Of a DNA stretch of 7,953 nucleotides, positions 5,586 to 7,953 are shown one piece after another. Every line of letters begins with the position of its first letter. Positions within the stretch are counted from its first letter, which is position 1. Origin of the DNA: Nitrospirota bacterium (GTDB taxonomy: Bacteria; Nitrospirota; CAKKRA01; 9FT-COMBO-42-15); assembly GCA_023248415.1 (NCBI GenBank), contig JAHFEP010000132.1, positions 1-7,953 of the forward strand, read 5' to 3'. The notes beneath the pieces are model-generated. The model worked only from the letters and a program-made list of their open reading frames with translations. It did not search any database and had not been told where the DNA came from. Made by a program: the position numbers and the translations under genes.

Positions 5586-5784
5586 TAACCGCTTCTCTGC
5601 CAACAAGTATTGTATTTATCTCAGCCAATTCCACATCTTCATTTTCAAAATAGAGTTCAACAGCCTCTTTTAAATTCTTCACAGCTTCATCAATAGTTTC
5701 CCCAAAAGACGAAACATCTACATTAAGGCACTGTGCAACATAATATTTTTCTTCTTTCCAGACCACAAGACTTATCTCTTTCAT
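5578..5784 (-). CDS. hicB: HicB-family antitoxin, short form
   Basis: A 68-residue HicB-like protein. It has the partial RNase H-like fold of the family: ISLVVWKEEKYYVAQCLNV (4-22), SSFGETIDEAVKNLKEAVEL (25-44), then an acidic stretch and a short tail. The GETIDEAVKNLKEA helix is the family hallmark. There is no C-terminal helix-turn-helix or ribbon-helix-helix, so it lacks the DNA-binding part of longer HicB proteins and autoregulation is not obvious. GGAGG lies 6 nt before ATG 5784. It is the first gene of a hicB-hicA-lemA unit and overlaps hicA by 8 bp. Role: binds and inhibits HicA in the cytosol. Confidence 0.87.
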   Translation of the reverse strand: MKEISLVVWKEEKYYVAQCLNVDVSSFGETIDEAVKNLKEAVELYFENEDVELAEINTILVGREAVNV

Positions 5785-5795
5785 TTATTTCCTCC

Positions 5796-5810
5796 GATAT
5801 TATATATATC
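5796..5810. repeat. AT-rich 15-bp palindrome upstream of hicB
   Basis: GATAT-N5-ATATC lies just upstream of the hicB ribosome binding site and near its expected transcription start. It could be an operator, but AT-rich sequence forms such palindromes easily. Confidence 0.3.
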
Positions 5811-5813
5811 ACA

Positions 5814-5841
5814 ATCTTACCACCTTCCATATAAAAGTCAA
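5814..5841 (-). promoter_or_regulatory. Promoter candidate for hicB-hicA-lemA
   Basis: Minus-strand TTGACT (5836-5841) and TAAGAT (5814-5819) are 16 bp apart, with about a 20-nt leader to the hicB ATG. The -35 is good and the -10 is mediocre. A nearer TATAAT exists around 5801, but it has no matching -35 and would nearly abut the RBS. Confidence 0.45.
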
Positions 5842-5872
5842 GGAACATAGCGGGCGGATTTAACAAAATTTC

Positions 5873-5900
5873 TTGACAATGTATGGTCAGTAATTAATAA
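5873..5900 (+). promoter_or_regulatory. Sigma70-like promoter for the VCBS/FG-GAP locus
   Basis: A perfect TTGACA (5873-5878) is followed after 16 bp by TAATAA (5895-5900); TAATAC (5898-5903) at 19 bp is an alternative. It lies about 40 bp upstream of the start at 5938 and is divergent from the hicB promoter. Confidence 0.65.
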
Positions 5901-5925
5901 TACTTAAAATTATATCCCTTTCAAT

Positions 5926-5932
5926 AAGGAGG
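5926..5932 (+). promoter_or_regulatory. Strong ribosome binding site of the first VCBS/FG-GAP gene
   Basis: AAGGAGG, 5 nt before ATG 5938, close to the full anti-SD complement. It suggests efficient translation. Confidence 0.75.
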
Positions 5933-5937
5933 TAGCC

Positions 5938-6969
5938 ATGAAGAGAACTTACTTTCTATTTATCTTTTTGCTTGCTGTTTTATTTGGAACTGCTGTTTAT
6001 GCCTTAACACCAGAGGAGATACTATTATTAAAAAGGTCGGGTGTATCTGACGAAAAGATTTTAGAGATGCAGAAAAAAGAGGCTTCTCCTCCTCAACCAG
6101 CGCCGAAGATCAATCCCTTTGATTGGAATGAGGACGGGAAAAAAGATATTATCGCGGGCTCTGACAGAGGCCGAGTATATGTTTATCTCAATACAGGAAC
6201 AAACCTTCAACCGATATTTGATAAAGCCACAGAGATTTATGGCGCAGAAATAATGAGGTTTTCCAAGCCTTCTGTTGTTGACTGGAACAATGACGGAAAA
6301 AAGGATATTTTAGTAGGCGCAAAGTCAGGAGAATTATCTATTTTTATTAATAGAGGAAGCAATCAACAACCTATATTTGGAGACGAAATAAAATTAAATG
6401 ACGGCGTCCTTGATGTAGGCAGCTTCTCTTCTCCAGCAATGGTTGACTGGAATAGTGACGGTAAAAGGGATTTGGTTGTGGGGAATCAAAGCGGCAAAAT
6501 ATTTCTTTTTTTAAATATAGGTAATGATGGCGCACCTTCCTTTTCTTCAAAAGGAGCGGATACATACATTAATGTTAGCAGCTACGCCACACCATTTATT
6601 ATTGACTGGAATAATGATGGCAAGTTCGATGTCATCTGCGGTTCAGGGGATGGCAAGGTTTATATCTTTATAAATGAAGGAGATAATAAAAACCCCACAT
6701 TTGGAAAGGCTCAGACCCTTCAGGTAAACAATAAGGAGCTGAAACTCCCAGGCCCAACATCAGTTATTGCAGTAGACTGGGATGATGATGGAAAGACAGA
6801 CCTTTTAGTTTCAAACAAAGCAATAGTTGAAGAGGGGCCAACTCCTGACCGAAAAGATATCATACCACTTGGCATTTATCTTTTGCTAAACACTGGCACA
6901 AAAGATAAACCCGAGTTTAAGGAGCTTAAGCAAATCAAGGGAAAGTTCAGGGACGATACAGCGCTTTAA
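5938..6969 (+). CDS. Secreted VCBS/FG-GAP-like repeat protein with five Ca-binding loops
   Basis: A 343-residue exported protein. A signal peptide (MKRTYFLFIFLLAVLFGTAVYA, residues 1-22) ends at an AxA-like VYA-L site. A short helical segment follows, LTPEEILLLK and GVSDEKILEMQKKE (23-48), then a Pro-rich linker. Five repeats of about 53-57 residues come next, each opening with a Ca-binding loop of the DxNxDGxxD kind at 62-70, 115-123, 170-178, 223-231 and 280-288, then a G-rich turn, two beta strands and an NxG(S/T)...P.F ending. This pattern is typical of FG-GAP/VCBS beta-propeller blades. The fifth repeat has DDD in the loop and an insertion (about 294-311, EEGPTPDRKD). Five repeats are fewer than the usual 6-7 blades. 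The ligand is unknown; such proteins often bind other proteins or polysaccharide outside the cell. A close paralogue starts at 7601. Confidence 0.9.
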   Translation: MKRTYFLFIFLLAVLFGTAVYALTPEEILLLKRSGVSDEKILEMQKKEASPPQPAPKINPFDWNEDGKKDIIAGSDRGRVYVYLNTGTNLQPIFDKATEIYGAEIMRFSKPSVVDWNNDGKKDILVGAKSGELSIFINRGSNQQPIFGDEIKLNDGVLDVGSFSSPAMVDWNSDGKRDLVVGNQSGKIFLFLNIGNDGAPSFSSKGADTYINVSSYATPFIIDWNNDGKFDVICGSGDGKVYIFINEGDNKNPTFGKAQTLQVNNKELKLPGPTSVIAVDWDDDGKTDLLVSNKAIVEEGPTPDRKDIIPLGIYLLLNTGTKDKPEFKELKQIKGKFRDDTAL

Positions 6970-7049
6970 GAAGTGTACTTTAAAGATAGAGTAATGCTTT
7001 CTGATTTAGATTATCCGCAAAAATAACTGATAATTAGTAAGAGGAGACC

Positions 7050-7562
7050 ATGAAAAAGAAATTGAATTTAATTGCGGCCGCAGCTATTCTTTTATGGGTT
7101 ATTGGATGTGCTGGTCCACGGGCATTGGATAATTCCAACCCAATAGATCATAGAACAATATCTATATCTGTACGAGAGTTTTCCATAGAGGATGCAGACA
7201 ATAATTACACAGGTAACTCTCTTAACTTTGGATATGACTTAGCAGCAAAAATAGAAAAAAACCTGAGAAGGTCGGGAAAATTTTCGCAAGTAGAAATGAC
7301 CTCTCAAACAGACATACCAGATACAGACCTTATAGTTGAGGGAAGATATAAGCCAATTTCCTGGACCACGCTGGCTGTTGAGGGAAAGATAATAAAGGTA
7401 AAAGACAAAAAGGAGCTTGCCGTGTTTGAATACAAGAGACATTCACTCAAAGGAATGGAACAACTTATTGAGGAACTGGCTGAAGATATAGCGAATTTTA
7501 CAAAAAAACAAATACAAAATGGGGTAGAGATTCAGGGTAAAGGCTGGCTTTATGTTCAGTAA
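7050..7562 (+). CDS. Lipoprotein of unknown function
   Basis: A 170-residue predicted lipoprotein. MKKKLNLIAAAAILLWVIGC has a lipobox VIGC with Cys20; residue +2 is Ala, so outer-membrane targeting is expected. The mature part shows a beta strand (TISISVREF, 36-44), an amphipathic helix (LAAKIEKNLRRSGKFSQVE, 64-82), a strand DLIVEGRYKPI (93-103), and a long charged C-terminal helix (138-155). The pattern of a helix with RRSGKFSQV followed by DLIVEGRY recalls DUF4410/LpoB-like periplasmic lipoproteins, but I cannot assign a family. GAGGAG (7041-7046) lies 3 nt before the ATG. It sits between two VCBS/FG-GAP paralogues, 80 bp after the first and 38 bp before the second, and is likely co-transcribed with them. 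Confidence 0.82.
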   Translation: MKKKLNLIAAAAILLWVIGCAGPRALDNSNPIDHRTISISVREFSIEDADNNYTGNSLNFGYDLAAKIEKNLRRSGKFSQVEMTSQTDIPDTDLIVEGRYKPISWTTLAVEGKIIKVKDKKELAVFEYKRHSLKGMEQLIEELAEDIANFTKKQIQNGVEIQGKGWLYVQ

Positions 7563-7585
7563 TTAGGTAATTTACCCTAATGTAT

Positions 7586-7595
7586 AAGGAGGAGG
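7586..7595 (+). promoter_or_regulatory. Ribosome binding site selecting a GTG start
   Basis: AAGGAGGAGG, 5 nt before GTG 7601, is the strongest in the window. The signal peptide begins exactly at that codon, as in the upstream paralogue, so GTG is the start. Confidence 0.75.
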
Positions 7596-7600
7596 TAATT

Positions 7601-7953
7601 GTGAAAAGGCTTTATTACCTATTCATCTTTTTATTATTTATTGCTGTTTTTTCAATATCTGTTTATGCCTTAACACCTGAGGAGATTTTACTGTTAAAAA
7701 AGGCAGGTGTGTCTGATGAGAAGATTTTGGAAATGCAGAAAAAGGAAGGAGCCCCTTCTGCACAAGCACAAAAGCCGGCACCTAAAATTAATCCCTTTGA
7801 CTGGGATGGCGATGGCAAGAAGGACATCATAGCAGGCTCAGACAGCGGCCGCATTTATGTTTATCTTAATACAGGGACAAATCAAGAACCAGTATTTGAT
7901 AAGGCAATAGAAATTTTTGGTGTGAAGGTAAACAAGTATTCTAAGCCCTTTAT
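7601..7953 (+). CDS. Second secreted VCBS/FG-GAP-like protein, N-terminal 117 residues (partial)
   Basis: It starts at GTG 7601 and runs off the right edge, giving 117 visible residues. The signal peptide (MKRLYYLFIFLLFIAVFSI, cleaved near VYA-L at residue 23) is followed by the same helical motif as the first copy (LTPEEILLLKKAGVSDEKIL, 24-43). A slightly longer Pro/Ala/Gln linker (50-62) leads to the first repeat, with a Ca loop DWDGDGKKD at 67-75 and then GRIYVYLNTGTNQEPVF. A second repeat begins at the edge (NKYSKPF). Protein similarity to the 5938 gene is very high from the signal peptide on, while DNA differences are mostly at silent positions. It is therefore an older duplication kept by selection, not a recent one. 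Function is unknown. Confidence 0.9.
   Translation, partial: MKRLYYLFIFLLFIAVFSISVYALTPEEILLLKKAGVSDEKILEMQKKEGAPSAQAQKPAPKINPFDWDGDGKKDIIAGSDSGRIYVYLNTGTNQEPVFDKAIEIFGVKVNKYSKPF

Noticed and set aside
7563..7580. TTAGG..CCTAA inverted repeat between the lipoprotein and second VCBS gene as a terminator
   Set aside because: Only 5 bp of stem and no T run; too weak to call.
7074..7852. Two NotI sites (GCGGCCGC at 7074-7081 and 7845-7852) in AT-leaning sequence
   Set aside because: Both fall within coding codons (lipoprotein signal peptide and a SGR stretch of the propeller); no sign of a cloning junction or function.

Overview
This is ordinary bacterial chromosome of moderate, somewhat AT-leaning composition, with Gram-negative features: Sec signal peptides, an outer-membrane-type lipoprotein, a lone MshEN (GspE/PilB N-terminal) domain, and a dispersed GTCATTCC..GGAATCCA palindromic repeat. 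Repeats of that general type, next to SuhB, HNH, LemA and VCBS proteins, recall Nitrospirota or deltaproteobacterial-grade genomes. That placement is an inference from style; no rRNA or phylogenetic marker is present.

Layout, left to right. (1) The 5' end of a secreted protein on the minus strand (1-185), with a good promoter whose spacer holds a 7-base G/C homopolymer. (2) A 413-bp gene-free stretch (186-598) filled with a cluster of palindromic repeat units, running up to the start of an inositol-monophosphatase-family gene. (3) suhB-like and HNH endonuclease genes on the plus strand. The HNH gene converges on the next block across a short hairpin. (4) A long minus-strand block, read right to left: hicB-hicA-lemA (overlapping or tightly spaced), a rhodanese gene with its own TTGACA/TAAAAT promoter, a stand-alone MshEN protein with a further promoter, a flavin-reductase-like gene, and an M50 site-2-type metalloprotease. 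(5) A divergent intergenic region (5785-5937), then a plus-strand locus of secreted proteins: a five-repeat VCBS/FG-GAP-like protein, a small lipoprotein, and a second VCBS/FG-GAP paralogue cut by the window end.

How the parts may work together. The minus-strand block looks like housekeeping and stress genes: a toxin-antitoxin pair translationally coupled and followed 13 bp later by lemA, then sulfur-carrier (rhodanese), c-di-GMP-receptor-like (MshEN), flavin and membrane-protease functions. No single pathway links them. The right-hand locus is the most distinctive part. Two diverged paralogues share a signal peptide, a short helical motif (LTPEEILLLK..GVSDEKILEMQ) and Ca-binding-loop repeats, and flank a lipoprotein. 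This suggests a small cell-envelope module of unknown function. I see no CRISPR array, transposase, tRNA, rRNA or phage gene.
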